DNA of 64,000 nt, taken from the NCBI RefSeq assembly GCF_036320965.1, contig NC_092239.1:5639320-5703319 (forward strand), in the 5' to 3' direction. This DNA is from Panulirus ornatus (Eukaryota > Arthropoda > Malacostraca > Decapoda > Palinuridae). Shown one piece after another: positions 24,866 through 39,800 of this stretch. The notes below the pieces were generated by a model. That model was not told where the DNA came from and ran no database searches. It was given only the letters and a program-made list of their open reading frames with translations. The position numbers and the translations under genes were made by a program. Position 1 is the first letter of the stretch, and each line of letters begins with the position of its first letter.

Positions 24866-27800
24866 GTTCGGTATTATGTTTTGCTTTGTCAGTTTCTCAT
24901 ATATTTAATTATACAATAATCTTGATCGGATTTTGGATAGATATATCATCAATGCTTTTCTATTTTTTTCTCTGCGTTTCTTCCATATGCATATTTCATA
25001 TCTGTGCCTCATCTAAACTCTATATTTACATAATTACTAGTAATTGTGGTTCTAATTATTTATAATGGATTTATTTGTGTTGTTTCAAAGTTAAAATACC
25101 TTCTTCCTGCCTATGGTCAACATGAAGAGTATTAGGTGGGCAATTCCTCTTATCACAGACGGATAACATTGATGTATAACTGCTGTATATATTGAGTAAT
25201 ACCAGACCAGTCCTGTGAGTGAAAACCATAAGAAAATCAGACAGACATACCACAGTTATAGAGTTCAGTGATACCTCGAAAATAAAATTTTACTTTCGAC
25301 CATAAATCATACCATTAGAATTGCTATAGGTATTAGAGATCTCCTCTCCCTGCAGTGAGTACTTTGAAGAATGTTAGGTCAGGTTATGAACAAGATATTC
25401 CTCATAATTATAGAGCAAATGTCATAACCAGATGGGACCCAAACTCTATTAAATATTTGGAAAAAAAGAGCTGGTGCTATAGTTGGAGGATGCCTCCTCT
25501 CAGAATTTAACTTGGTATTGATGATGATGGTAGGATTTTTGGGTTAATAATTTTTTTACTTGCGTAAATGTGAAGGATTAAAATTATACCAACTCATGAA
25601 ACCTCACCTAATGTTATTCTTCAAAGTGAAACAATTCTTTTTGGCAGTAGCTTATCTATTGATACGATTTTTGTCCGTATCTTCATATTATTTCAGTAGC
25701 TGAAAATTAATAATCACCAAGTACTCCAGGTATTAGTTTTCATTGTGCCACTGGAGTAGACTTGTTACTGTGCCATTCTTATTTTGATGACCAATGGGGA
25801 AAATATGCTAAATATTTACTTTGGTAAATATTAAGTATTCATGTTGTAATGTTACTTTGAAGATAACAATTATGCAAAAAGCTGTAGGCTATTAACAGGA
25901 AAATGTACTGAAAATAATATAATTTTGAAACTTTCTTTGAAGTGCTCAGCATTACATATTTAAGATGTATTACTAGAGAAATGGCAGGGGCTAGTTTTTT
26001 TATCTAATGCAGACAGTAACATATATTTCATCGTGATGTATTGTAATTTAGCATGCCATTAGCTCAAGTACCTTCTTTATTTCAAAACTAATTTTTTGTG
26101 CTGAGAAATTGCAGTACTATCAGATATTTGAGTCTCATAATATATATAGTCTAGCATAAGAAAGTGGATGAAAGTATTAGCAATTTTGATTATACCTTTA
26201 TTGATAAAAATCAATGGAGGACAAGAATGTCACTGCTTTAGCTGCCTAAAAATGTCTTTTGTTGATTTTGATGTTCATCTGTAGCCTTCAGCCTGTTTGT
26301 ATATGTATATGAACTATATTTGTACAGGATGATGATGATGAGGCAAACTTGCCAACAACAACCACAACTACTACAACGGAGGCTCCACATCTTAGTCTTC
26401 ACATAGGGAATAGCACCATCAACAATGTTTGTAACATCAGTTCAGATGAATTCAACAAGTTAACCTCCTTCTATCCTCAACATTGTAGCAAGGATGGTGG
26501 GGAGCCAGAGGGCTCTGACGTAGAAGGGTAGGTCATTAAGCTTGTATCATTAATAGAATATGTAAGTAGGACAACTATAGGGCCAGTGCTTAATATATCA
26601 ACAGGCATAAGTTGTATAGGGAGGCAATACCTTTGAAAAATTACTGTTGCAGATCCACATTCTCTATACTTGAACTATGTATTTTCTTTGGAAACATCGG
26701 AATGGGTAATTTTACTAGAATCAGATGAAATTCCCGAGTAAACTGTCTGTAAGGGTAACATATAAAAAACAACAAGTGAAATAGTTCTTACCCATGGACA
26801 GTGTCTTATGAGCAATTGAGAGGAAATGGTTGATTAGGAATTAAAACAGTTTTGAACACCGAAATAAAGTGTATCCTTGAGAGTTCTTCCCACTTTGCCG
26901 ATCATAAAGCATCTGAGGCCTGATACCACTTAACAACAAATCATTTAATGTATACTGAGGTGTGCTTTCGCTTTAGTTTAGGGTCAAAGTTCATTGAAAT
27001 ATATGCCATAAAATAGGTATATTAGATTTCACCAGTGAAATTATACAGTTTTAGATAAAGCTTCCATATAGTTGTGGAGCTGACAGTAATTCATCAATTG
27101 TATATTTCTTAAGAAAGTTTATGCAAAGTAATGTACATGATTACTGTGGATATAGTCACACTTCCCATAGTTATGCGTGAATGCTTATAATGTTTTTACT
27201 AGTGATATTATTATCACTATCATCTACACATACCCCTTACTTATAAATCATTTTCATATATCTCTAATTTTGTATACCAATGAGTACTTTTATTGCAAAC
27301 TATATCGTCTCACCATCCACTTACTCACTAAACTAAGCAGACATCCACTTACAAAACTAAGCAGCTGCAGTGTTCCATCACATTTTTCATTTTTGCTCTG
27401 CCTTCAGGTTTCAAGGATTGTAAATTATTAGTGTTCTTTTCAGTTATAATTTTTCTTGCATAAGTCCTTTTAATTTTTTTAAAAAAATGGTAATGTGTTG
27501 TGTCACAGACTGAACCGTACACTTTTCATTCATCTGTTACTATGATAAATTTTCTTCCTTACCTCCGAATTTGTTAGAAAAATCATATTGTGTTGCTGGC
27601 AGAACTGTGTATTTTTCATGTTATTCCCGTGGTGTCACCTTTATGTTTTATTTTAGGGGTACTGTTGATGCAGATCCAACTAATGAAACTCAGCTGTGTC
27701 ATACAAGTGTTGACCTGCCAGAAGTGGGTGCTGCAGAACAAGAACACTTGTCATCCCTTTCCATATTCCTCATCCTCTGTGTATTGGGTATGGAAAGATG

Positions 27801-30800
27801 TTTATATCAGTTCATTGTCAGCATATCCATCATAAGCCCTAAACTCTGTGTAATTACTTATTTGTATATTATGGGGAAGAGGTTCTACAATCAAGGGGTC
27901 CAATCTTATGAAGTTTCTCCATTATCGTACTACTTAATTTTTCATGTACTGTTACCATTTACAGTTTCATCACTTAGCTTGTTGCACTTGTTTTAATGTG
28001 CATACATATATGTTGGTCTGCAGCACATGTGTGTGATCTCACCATGGTTCTTCACTTTGTTTGTGGATAAGGTGGTAAGGTGGAAGAGAGAGGGCGAGTA
28101 TTGCTGTCTGTGGGGGATGAGAAGACTTGGGAAGTGAATCAGTTGTAGTTTGCTGATTATACAGCACTGATGGTAAATTCCAGTGAGAAACTGCAAAATT
28201 TGGTGACTGAGTTTGGAAGATTGTATGAAAGGAGGAAGTTGAGGGTGAATGTGAGTAAAAGCAATATCAATAAGTTTAACAGGGTTGAGGGATGGGTTGG
28301 TTGGGTTGTGAGTTGGAATGGAGGAAAGTTGGGGAAGTTAAGTGTTTTAGATATCTGGGAGTGAACATAGCAGTGAATGGAGCCATGGAAACCGAAGTGA
28401 GTCTTGGGGTGAGTAAGGGAACAAAGGTTCTGTGAGTGCTGAAAATTGTATGGAGAGAGGACATTATCTGGGAGGGCAAAAATGGGAAGTGAGGCATGGA
28501 TTGGGTGAGGGAACGAAGGTTGTGGGAGTGCTGAAGAATGTATGGAAAGAGATTATTATCTGGGAGGGCAAAAATGGGTATGTTCAAAAGAATAGTAGTC
28601 CCAACAATATTATATTGATGTGAGGCATGGGCTATAGATAAGGCTTACAATGTTGGTACAATGATGTATCCCTCAATCCCCATGTTGGAGTTGATGTTTA
28701 TTGTGTAAACATATTTTTTGCCCCTGAGATTTGCCAGAAGTCACCTTTGACAAGCTTTTCATTGCCAGCAGAGAGAAAAGAGTAAATTCACATGAAAGAC
28801 CTTCATGTTTTAATGGATGCAACCTACCCTGCTTATGTGAAGCACTGCCTTTGATCTAAACCTATGGATTTTTTTCAGCAATGTGCATAATATTGATATT
28901 CTTCCTACTGAAGACTAAATTAAACTACTTGCCAGAGAGTGTGGCCTGCGTTATAGTTGGTAAGTCAGAATCCTTTTCTTTTTAGTTTTTGGTTTGCAGA
29001 GAAATGAGCCATATCCTTGTCTTAATTATGGTACAACTATCTTGTACAGTCTTTACAAAGTCTTACTTTATTGTCTTCATTTATTAAAAGCTTGAATTTA
29101 GCCATCTTCCTTGCATCTCCAACTTTTATGGCCATTGACATTCCTTATCAGTTCTTTAAATTTCTGTAAAACAGTTATACTTGAAATTTTGGTTTTTAAC
29201 AAGAAAATGGGCGAAATTGGTTGATGGTCTTTCAGCAATGTATTCAACTGAAAAATTAAGCAAAAGGTTAAACAAAAGGCCAATTGTATTACAAAATCAT
29301 GCATTTACACTATCTATATAGATTATTACCATAATCATTAGATATTATGTAATAAATACGTTTAGATTTTATGGCTATTTCTCAAAAAGTTTCGATTTCC
29401 ATGATGAAATGTGTGAATTTGACAATTTTTCTTACACTTCCACTTTTACTTGACCAATTAGTTTCCATATCTGGCATTTAAGTTCCTGTAGAATTATTTC
29501 TAGCAATGAAAAATTAAGTTTTTAAGGAGAAAATTGGTAGAAATGTTAATTTGATTTCAGTGTTTGACTATGACATTAAGCAAAATGATGGAACAAGAAG
29601 CCTGATATATTCCAAAAGCATGCATTTGCGACATTTTTATAGAGTATTACTACAGTTTCCAAAATTGTGTGTCATTAATGTAGAAAATCAAGCACTGTAC
29701 CAGGATATAAAAGAATTAATTGCATTGCTGGACTTTAAAGTTAAAGTTTCCCATTTATCACCTGTGTTTTATAGTTTCTCTTCCTCTTTTAGATCTTGAT
29801 AAGGGAAAAACCAGAACGAATTGGAAAAAAGCATAAATATTTGTGCCAATCACTTTCTAGGAACAGTCTTGTACCTCATCTCTATAATTTCTTATCTTTT
29901 GAGCCATTGGGTATATTAAACCCTTGTGTTGCATATCATGACTCTGTTGTGCATGTAGCTTAACAAAATTATGGTGAAAATGTATGTTGGTGTTGGTGGA
30001 TCTGCTAATATTTATTTACAGTAGTGTTTACTGATGTCGCTTACAGATAATGTAGCTGCACTTTGCATGGTCTTACAGGCATTTTAGAGGCCATGTGAGA
30101 TGTAGCAGTTTGTAGAATAGAGGGAAAAATTTTCTGGGGTGCCTTGGAGAAATTGATATTTGGACGACTAAAAGTAAAAAATGTTCATTAACGTGTATGC
30201 AGTTTTTCTGTAAGAAATCTAATATCACTTTTGTCTCAAATTGAAGGGTCCATGCATAATTCCTTCCACACATGAAAATCTTTACATATTTACACATTAA
30301 TTAGTGCATTTGATATGCCTTTCTTTCTAAGAACAGTGGTTCACAGCTTGTTTGAATTATGTACCACTAATGTTTCTTCCACTTCGTGTACCATTGTGCA
30401 TAAAAGGCCATAGTTTGACAAAGGAGAATATGAAAAACTTTAATGTTTTTAAATTTTTTTTTACTTTAATTTACGGAAGTATTTGTGAAATATTTTGTCC
30501 AGCATATTTTAATATGAAAGTATTATATTTCATTTTACTGAAGATTAGACTTTCTAAGACAAAGACCAGAAATTGTATTGATGGCTCTCAATTATCAATG
30601 CTGATATTCATACCACTGGCTGAAAAGAAATGGTTTAGGCAATAATGGGTTACACAGTACCTGTTTCTTTTACATACTTGTCTCAGCCATAACACTTCTT
30701 AAGCAGGATTTTACTTGCTGTCTTTTGCGCTATTTGAGGAAACAGGACAATATTTGCTCTGCTACACAGAGTGACACATTATCTAGTATCATTCCTTGGA

Positions 30801-33800
30801 GTCAATGATTTTGCATATTGTGATGCAAATACCCATTTCAATTTTTTTTCCTTTTAAAGTATGCTCCATTTCATTTAATGAAGATGTTTATTAGTTGAGG
30901 AAGTCTTGTAGAAGGACTGTTAGATTAGGTTAGCTTAAATTTTTTAAATTTTTAATGAAATGATTTTTGTTAACAGGTGGTGTGATTGGTTTGGTCCTGA
31001 AGATTTTGTATAGCCAACACATAGCTAATTGGCAGGTACAAAATGTATTCCATTTTCCTGTATGCTACAATTAGTATGCTTTTGATATTTCTAGAAATGT
31101 TCAGACATTATTCATACTTCCTAATTTGTAAATATGTTAAAGCCAAGATGATATTAGTTTTTGCTTGTGGTTTTGAAATAAAACTTACTGACGTAGTTCC
31201 ACTGATTCTATCATGAAATATGTTATTTAGTTATTTGTGACATACTTATTGGGATTCTGTTACAGTACTTTGTTTAAGTGCACCAGGACCCCTCTCCAGA
31301 AAGGGTCCCGGAATTATTCCAAAATCCCTTTTCCAGGAGCCCCTGCAGCTCCAAGGCTGTACTACTTCTGAAAGCAGGAAAACGATAAGACTCTTTTGGA
31401 GTGAGCTCTCAGATGATTCTCTTAAGCCTAAGTTAGGAGGGCAGTTATTTAGTGCTTGTCTGGTTACTTCAGTGTGTGTGTTGGGGGTAGGGGGATCTGT
31501 GAATAATGGTTAACAAAGTGTAAGGCAGGGGTAAGCTCCAAAGCTGCAGACCACACACACACACAGAAACAGATCCTTCCGGTACAATCCAATCCCATCT
31601 CAGTATGCTTGGCATTCACTTCTGTGCTGTAGTACTAGATCCTTCCAATCCAAACCATTACATATCTAACCACCAACCCCATCTAGAAATAAAAAGCTTA
31701 CCCATGCCTTACACTTTAGTGACTATTACTCACAGATACCCTGACCCCCAACATATATAACACAAAACATACACGCTGAAATAACCTGATAGTTACTAAG
31801 CAACTGCCCTCCCAACTCATTCTTAAGCTTCATCCCTCCTAACATACACCCATTAGAAGCTGCACTCCCACAACAAACATAAATCATGCTTTTCCATCCC
31901 ACTTTAGACATCACCTATCCCTGAACACTACAAGCACTGTTACACCATATCCCAAGACCCTCCTTGCTCCTGATACAACTACCGTAATATAGACACCGAG
32001 CACTTACTACTTAATTACCCTATATTCTCTATACATAGATGCACACACAGCATCACAACACTTTATGATTTATGGTTTTGACTGGTAGATTTGGCCAGCT
32101 TCCTGAGCATTGCAGGAGATTCCTAAGGATAGAAGGGACTCCTGGGGCAGGAAGTAAGTACATTTTAAATGAGTCCTGTATGTTATGCCTTTCTTTTTAA
32201 CAGAAGGAGGAAACATTTTCTCCCACTGTCTTCTTCCTGGTCATCCTCCCACCCATTATCTTTGAGTCTGGCTACAATCTTCACAAGGTTAGTAGTTTGA
32301 TTTATTGAGATTATAATTGTCTGTATAATTTTGCTTAAGATATGATTTTCTTTCACCAAATATATGAAGATTGTGTTCGTTACATCTCTTACGACATTAA
32401 TTATAAATAGTATAGTTTGTATAATTGGTTCTCTTTTTCTTAAACAGGGCAACTTCTTCCAGAACATTGGATCCATAATTGTATTTGCTGTTGTGGGCAC
32501 ACTTATCTCTGCTCTGATTGTAGGAGGGGGAGTTTATCTCCTTGGACAGGTAAGTAATTGTACTGAACAAGTTTAATCTGTGTACACCGTAAAACTATAA
32601 ACTGAATACTCCAATTTCTTGCAAAGATTAGTCTTTTTATTTTCTCCAAACATTGGCTCTGAATTATGGACACAGGTTCTGGTACTCCTTCCAGTAAGAT
32701 TGCCTCTCTGGAATTCAGTGAATCTTCTTAAGCTTTTTAAAATAAGCAATATGATCTCTCATTTTCTCTTCATGCTATCAGTACCTGATTCTTGTGGAAG
32801 TCAGTCGTCCTTTCATTCCTTTTCCTTATACCACCTAAATGATTTTCTTGTTTCAGCAGTAACATCTTTAAATCTATAACTTTCACACATCTTAAATCTA
32901 TAACTTTCCTACATCTCTCAGTATTTATAAAACTAATCATAAGTTTTTTGTATTTTGCAAGAATAGGCACTTGAATGTTAATTATTTTGATGGTGCGGAT
33001 ACTTTTATTTTCACTCTAGTTGTATGATTTTTGTGTTTGCCGTACACATGCATTATTCAGTGTTAATTTTAATTTGAAAGTGAAGAAATATTTATTTGAT
33101 TTTCAGGCTGATGTGGTATACCAGCTCAGCTTTGTGGAGAGCTTTGCATTTGGTTCCCTGATATCTGCTGTAGACCCTGTAGCAACACTGGCCATCTTCC
33201 ATGCCCTAAATGTGGACCAGGTCCTCTACATGCTGGTTTTTGGGGAAAGTATTCTCAATGATGCCGTCTCTATTGTACTTACCAGGTACATCATTGTAAT
33301 TTATTTGTATTTTACATGAAAAAGTTTATCTCGTCAAATGCATATCCATCATTCCAAGAGATTGTTTTAAAGATACACAGTACGATGATAGAATGAGAGG
33401 TATGTTATGTGGTGAGATGTATCGACCAGTACTTCATAATATCTTTAAGTAAAATCACATATAATACGAAGAAGTATCCCTGGAGATACTGGACAAAAAA
33501 TACTACCAAAGTATCTCATGTATGCCCTAGAAGGTGATCAAGAGTTGGGGAGAGGCAGAGTGGCATTTTAACCATGGATTTGTAAATCACAGGGGAAAGG
33601 ATTCTGTATTAAGCATAGCATTGTAGATGTTGAAAAGGTAGTGAAGGCCTTTTTCTGGTGTCATGCTAATTAGTTTCTTGTTTGTTTTAATATATTAAGG
33701 TCCAGTTTGTTTGTAATGGAAATATATTTCATCCATTTCAGCACTGTCATTGAAATGGCTTCACCTGCAATGGCAGCCATGGGATCTGGAGAAGCAGTGC

Positions 33801-36800
33801 TGTACACAATATGGCGATTTTGTGTCATGTTCTTTGCATCAGCAGGTATTGGTGTTGCCTTTGCACTAATGAGTGCTCTAACTCTGAAGTATATTCCCCT
33901 ACGGGAGTACACCTCCCTAGAACTCTGCATCGTCATCATCTTCATCTATGCTCCATATACTCTTGCAGAGGGTATTCATCTTTCAGGTAATTATTTTCAG
34001 AAAATTATCATAGATTAAACTGGCTCATCCAAGTACATCTTTATGTTTCTAGAGGCTCCAACCTAATGTTCCAGTGTACTGGGTTCTAACTGATGCTCAT
34101 ACCTACTACAACCTAATGCTCATGCCTAATGTTCCTACTTGCTACTTCTCCCTAATGTTTCTACCTAAATATTGAATTAGAAGCAAAATAAATGATGATA
34201 TATACCTAAATATTGAATTGAAAGCAAAATAATTGATACTATATAGTCATATACAGACACTTCATGAAGGCTGAAAGTAGATTTGTTTTAATTGAATGGA
34301 ATAAATGGATACTTGAGAGCAGGATTTGGCATACACTGAAAATAATTGCATTGACAGGTTAAAGATATATTTAAATATTTGTGCGTATATAATTTAATGA
34401 GTATTTACCATCCCCAGGTATCATGGCAATTCTTTTCAATGGAATTGTTATGTCACATTATACGCATTTCAACATGTCCCCAGTAATGCAGATAACAATG
34501 CAGCACCTCATGCGCACATTAGCCTTAATTGCTGAGTGCACTGTTTTTATTTACTTGGGACTAGCTCTCTTCAGTTTTAAACATCAGGTAAGTTGTTACT
34601 TTGTTATAAGATTTACTGCTAATAAAATCAGATTTGATTTCTAAGTGGTCCTGCTCAATGTTCCTACCTACTACTCCTATCTAATGTTTCTACATAATGC
34701 TCCTATCTAAATGTTCCTACTTCTATCTGTTGCTTCTACCATTTTGCCAAATGGCAGGGCTAGCCCATAGCACTCAACAAAGGAAAATCTACAGTTACAA
34801 AGAACGAGCTGTGTGAGTCAAGTGTTATCAAATGTTGTGTGTGACAAGGATAGATTGTATGTTTCTGGACAGAATAGCAGTAGTCCATGTGTGGGTGAGG
34901 CAGAAAGTAAAGACAGCTACCTGGTCAGAGGAATGCAACTTGACATCCACCTAAGTGCTTGCTCACGATGCAGCTATCACTTATCCTCCCAATACTCAGG
35001 CAGTTAGTCCTGATAATTACTTGATATTTCACCATTTGTGAGTGCATTTGTCCTGGGATAGAGGATCAAGTAGGGGATAAGAGCTTGGCATTTATATTTT
35101 TAAGAGGACCTTTTTTCTGGCTTTGTGTGAGGTACTGCTTTGGAACAACCAAGACATTGGTGAGTAAGTAGGCTTGCTGTATCTGTACTGAACTACTTTA
35201 AAATTAACTTATTTTAAGAGAACAGAAATCAGTATCTTCAATTGAAACAACTCTGTAGCATGGCTACAATATACTCTAGTTTCATACGGTTGCATCGTGC
35301 AATGATTTTGAGGTGCTATTTGCTTCCTGAATTTAATCTGCTTGAGCACATAGTTTTTGTGACTCATTACAGTAAAGTGAAAAGAATGAACACCAACAAG
35401 CAAAGGTTTTTATTAGGTATGGGATAATGATGATCATCAGTACAAAACTTAAATCACGAGTTGTAATTGTTCACTGGAAATTGGGGTATGCTTGCTAAAT
35501 TGTAAGACCTTTCTATGGCTTTTAATCATACTTTTTATTTCTTAACAGTTTCACTTGGCCCTGGTATTGTGGAGCATTGTGTTGTGCCTACTTGGTCGTG
35601 CTTTGAACATTTTCCCTCTCTCCTGGCTTGTAAATAAGTTCCGTGATCACCAGATCAACTACAAAATGATGTTTATTATGTGGTTTAGTGGTAAGTATTA
35701 TAAATAGTATCATAAAGAGGATATAGGAAATACATGCATTTGAACACTGATGATGTAAATAATTATTGTTGTTGAGGGGGGAGGGGGTTGTTATTCCATG
35801 TGTGGCGGGGTGGCGATGGGAATGAATAAAGGCGGACAGTATGAATTATGTACATGTGTATATATGTATATGTCTGTGTGTGTATATATATGCGTACATT
35901 GAGATGTATAGGTATGTATATTTACGTGTGTGGACGTGTATGTATATACATGTGTATGTGGGTAGGTTGGGCCATTCTTTCGTCTTTTCCTTGCGCTACC
36001 TTGCTAACGCGGGAGACAGCGACGAAGCAAAATAATATAATAATAATAAAGATGTAAAGTAAAATGCTTCATGTTGAAATTTTGAATACCTATTTTTTTC
36101 TTTCCCTATATGTTGTTTACTGAACGTCACAATAAAGCAATGTGTTACATCTAGAACATATACATTCTTCCATACTTTGTTTCCTACACACTCTGTTAGT
36201 TTGTATTTTATCATTACTGAAACATCCTACCACTAATTTTACTCATTTGTTGTTTTCCTAACAAATATACGGAATGTTATATCCATACAAGTTGTATATG
36301 CTGAACAAGTATATTATTTTAATATAATTATGATTTTCACAGATGTCATTACTAAGAGTAGTAACAATTATTGATCATTAAATGAATGAAAAAGTCATTC
36401 ATATTGTTCCATTATTTAGGAAGGCGTTTGGGTAGAGTTAGGAAGAAAAATTGTGTTCTTTCTGCTTACTCAGGCTGTCTTTTCGCATCATTCTTCATAT
36501 ATCAAGAACTCTTTTCCCAGCTTTGAGATTCCACACTTTGTTATTCCAGTACATTAACATCCTTTTGAAAAATACTTTGCCATTCTATTGGAGAAGTATA
36601 TTTTACCTGCATTAAATATACCACGCTTCTGCCATCTTGCATTACGTCCACATTAGTTTACTATTTTAATCTTGTAGATACAAGTTTGGGTTTCTATCAT
36701 TTACTTTCTGCTTTCTTAACCTTGTTATAAAAGTGTTTATAACTGTGATTCTGTTATGGAGCTTTGTCATCTCGGTATCATTACAAGCCTCTCTGCATAA

Positions 36801-39800
36801 CATTCTCCTGCAAACGAAACATTTGATTTTGTAGGACTTCAGAAAAGTAAGCTTTTTGCTTTAATGTAGCTGTTTTCATACCTGTATTTTGCTTTGAATA
36901 GCAGACAGATTTCTTTTTCTTAACTATGTCTTCTTTCACTATTCAGTAAGATGATGCATATAATTTCGAGTCATTGTATTGGCTTGGTTCCAAATTTTCG
37001 CCATGCTTACATTCATCACACCCACAGGCTTATTCACTTTATCCTCCCATCACCTTATTAGACTGTATTCTGTAAATACCTACTATGCCCATTACAGAGG
37101 GACTAGAATTCTGTCTCTTTTACTTGAATCAACATAGTTATTGCATCACTTGTCTCTGCAGTTGTTTTTCACATGCAAAAATAATTAACATTCTTGCAAC
37201 ATGACATCTTGGTAAGAAATATTAGCTCATCCTTTTATTCTTGGGACCTTTCAGGCCTGCGAGGGGCCATTGCTTATGCTCTAGCCCTTCATCTAGAATT
37301 CAGCGATGAGAAGCGACATGTGATAGTGACGACAACACTCACCATTGTGTTGTTCACCATATTTTGTTTAGGAGGCTCTACTATGCCAGTTATAAAGGTC
37401 AGCATGTTATATTGATTTTTGTAGTTTGAAATTATAAGATTCTTTTCCAGATTATGTTTGATGCAATTCTTTTGGGACTGCAGCCATGTAGGGTGCTTGA
37501 ATATATAAATAGTAAAGAAATTACAAGATAGAATATTTTGAATAAACCTTGGGCAAGGGGTATTTTAAATGAGGTTGCTTAAGGAATTATATTTTGATTC
37601 ATTTTGGATATGTTTTAAGGATGTTTGTGAGATAACCAAATTGCTGTATGCACCTGGTCCACCTCACTTGAACCCGAACAGAATTTAAGATGGTTGATAA
37701 TGGATTGGTTACTCTTTTCTTTCCAGTACCTGAAGGCTGACAAACGTCAGAGAAGCAGAAGACTCAGAGAACGTGATAAAGAGCTTACTTTAAGCAAGAC
37801 TAGAGAATGGGTAAATTATCTATTTATTTTGTCTTCGCATTTGAAATTCTTGCTCCCTTACAGCAATAAAGAATATTCCTGGATCCTGAGCAGCCTTAAT
37901 AATTGGTGATTCTTACTAAGATTTTCTTTGGTATATCTATATTAATGTACTTTGTCCCTCTGCCAGTATATAGAGTAATTGGTCATCACCTGAGTTTTTT
38001 CCAGGGCTCACAGATCATTTATGTATGTACATTTCTGTACTGCCAGTTGTTGAAGAGCTCGCAGTAAACTTTAGTAAGTGTGATGGGTAAATCCTTTAGA
38101 AGGTATATACTAGAAAGGAGTGGATAAAAGGGATTGCATTTAACAAGAATGTACTGAAAGTTCTTGTAATAGTACTATTACAAAAAACTTTAGTTACATA
38201 GTAAAGAGAAGTGCCTCTCATTATACTACAAAGACATTTTTAAAATATCCTTTATTCTCATATGGGTGTTGCATGCAGAGAAACTTTCACAGATGTTTCA
38301 GTTACTGAACATATTCTTAAGTATCAAAGATCCATCTGCAGTATTGAGAATATTTGCTTGAGATAGCTACAAATAGGGTACTGCAGAGTAAGAATGCTGC
38401 CCATTTATCTCATTCATCATCATATGAGGCATGCAATGAGGCATTATCAGTTCCTAATAACATGAAAAGCAGCCGAGCAAGAATTTATCCTCAGATGCTC
38501 ATACTGGTTTTTACGAATGTGCATGATTTTAACCAGGAGGAAAACAAGCTAGAGTGAGGTGCTATGTTGGACAAAAGAAGCCAGAATATTCAGTTTTTCT
38601 TATTGAAAAACAGTTAAACAGGAAGAAAATAAAACTTCTGGAATAGTTGGGGGTAAAGTCCTGAGTTAGAGTAAGAAAGGCTGGCATTTCTGTAAAAATA
38701 AAATTGTACCATTTTAAAATGTGTGTAACAGTGAGTTCAGGATTGATGTGGATTAAAATGAAAGTAGACTATGAGAGATGGGTGACTCTTAGTTCTTATT
38801 TACCTGGCAGTGAAAGGAGTACATTTTAGGTGGTTGCCTAGTCAATACTTTGGCAGTTTTAGTGCAAGAAATCGAGTCTTGATGGTAATGTAATGGTAGG
38901 GTCTTAGTATGGTGATGAAAAATATGAAATTTAGATAAGAATATCGTCAAAATTTCAGGGACAAGCAGTGGATTCAGAACATCTGTCTGAGTTTACGGAG
39001 GATGAGAGTGATACCCCAGTGGGCGCCCAGGTCAGAGGTTTCCTTCGTCTTGATGTGTTATATATCCGTCCCTTCCTTATTCGACGGGTGACACATCAAG
39101 AGGTAAGCTCCTTTATATTATCCTGCATTTCCATACATGAGCATTATTGCCAATTTTTCTTTAATTCTTAAGCTTTGTTTGGGAAAGCATGAGTGCTCTT
39201 TTAAATTCCACAATTCATCATTTAGTTTAACTTTTATTTCAAAGCAAATTTTTGTAGATTATGTCTCCATTTTTTCTTAATTCCTTAGTACCAATAATGC
39301 TTTAAATATATTTTTATAAATGATTACCTATGAGTTAATTCCCCTCAGTTAAAGCAGGATGACACTTAAATTCTCTCAAACACACTTACACCACAATACA
39401 AGAATTAGGCTGAATGGTTTAGCAGCTATATTTTCTGTATACCACTTTAATGTACTAGGGAAGCATGGAGGATACAGACTCTATCAAAATCATTTAAAGA
39501 CTGTCCCCATGCTTTCCGGCAGTACTTAAAATGTTTATTGAAAAAAATGCTTAATGACTGCCATCACATGAGGGCAATAATTGCCACCTTCATATATTTG
39601 AAAAAAGTACGAAAGTTTTGTTGAGGAAAGAGAAAAAAAAAAGATACTGACATTGCAGTTTTTGAAGTGTAATGGAAATTCAAAAATATGCATCCAACTA
39701 ATGTATGGAGATGTATTGTGAAAATATCCAAAGATATGACCTGTTGATGAAAAATGGTCACTTCAGTTCTGTATTTAAACAGTATATATACTATTTCATA

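Noticed and set aside
24866..24919. Extension of NHE8 exon 1 beyond 24865 ([17 protein letters not shown])
   Set aside because: It runs into a stop and contains no alternative donor that joins exon 2 in frame. It is taken as intron read-through.
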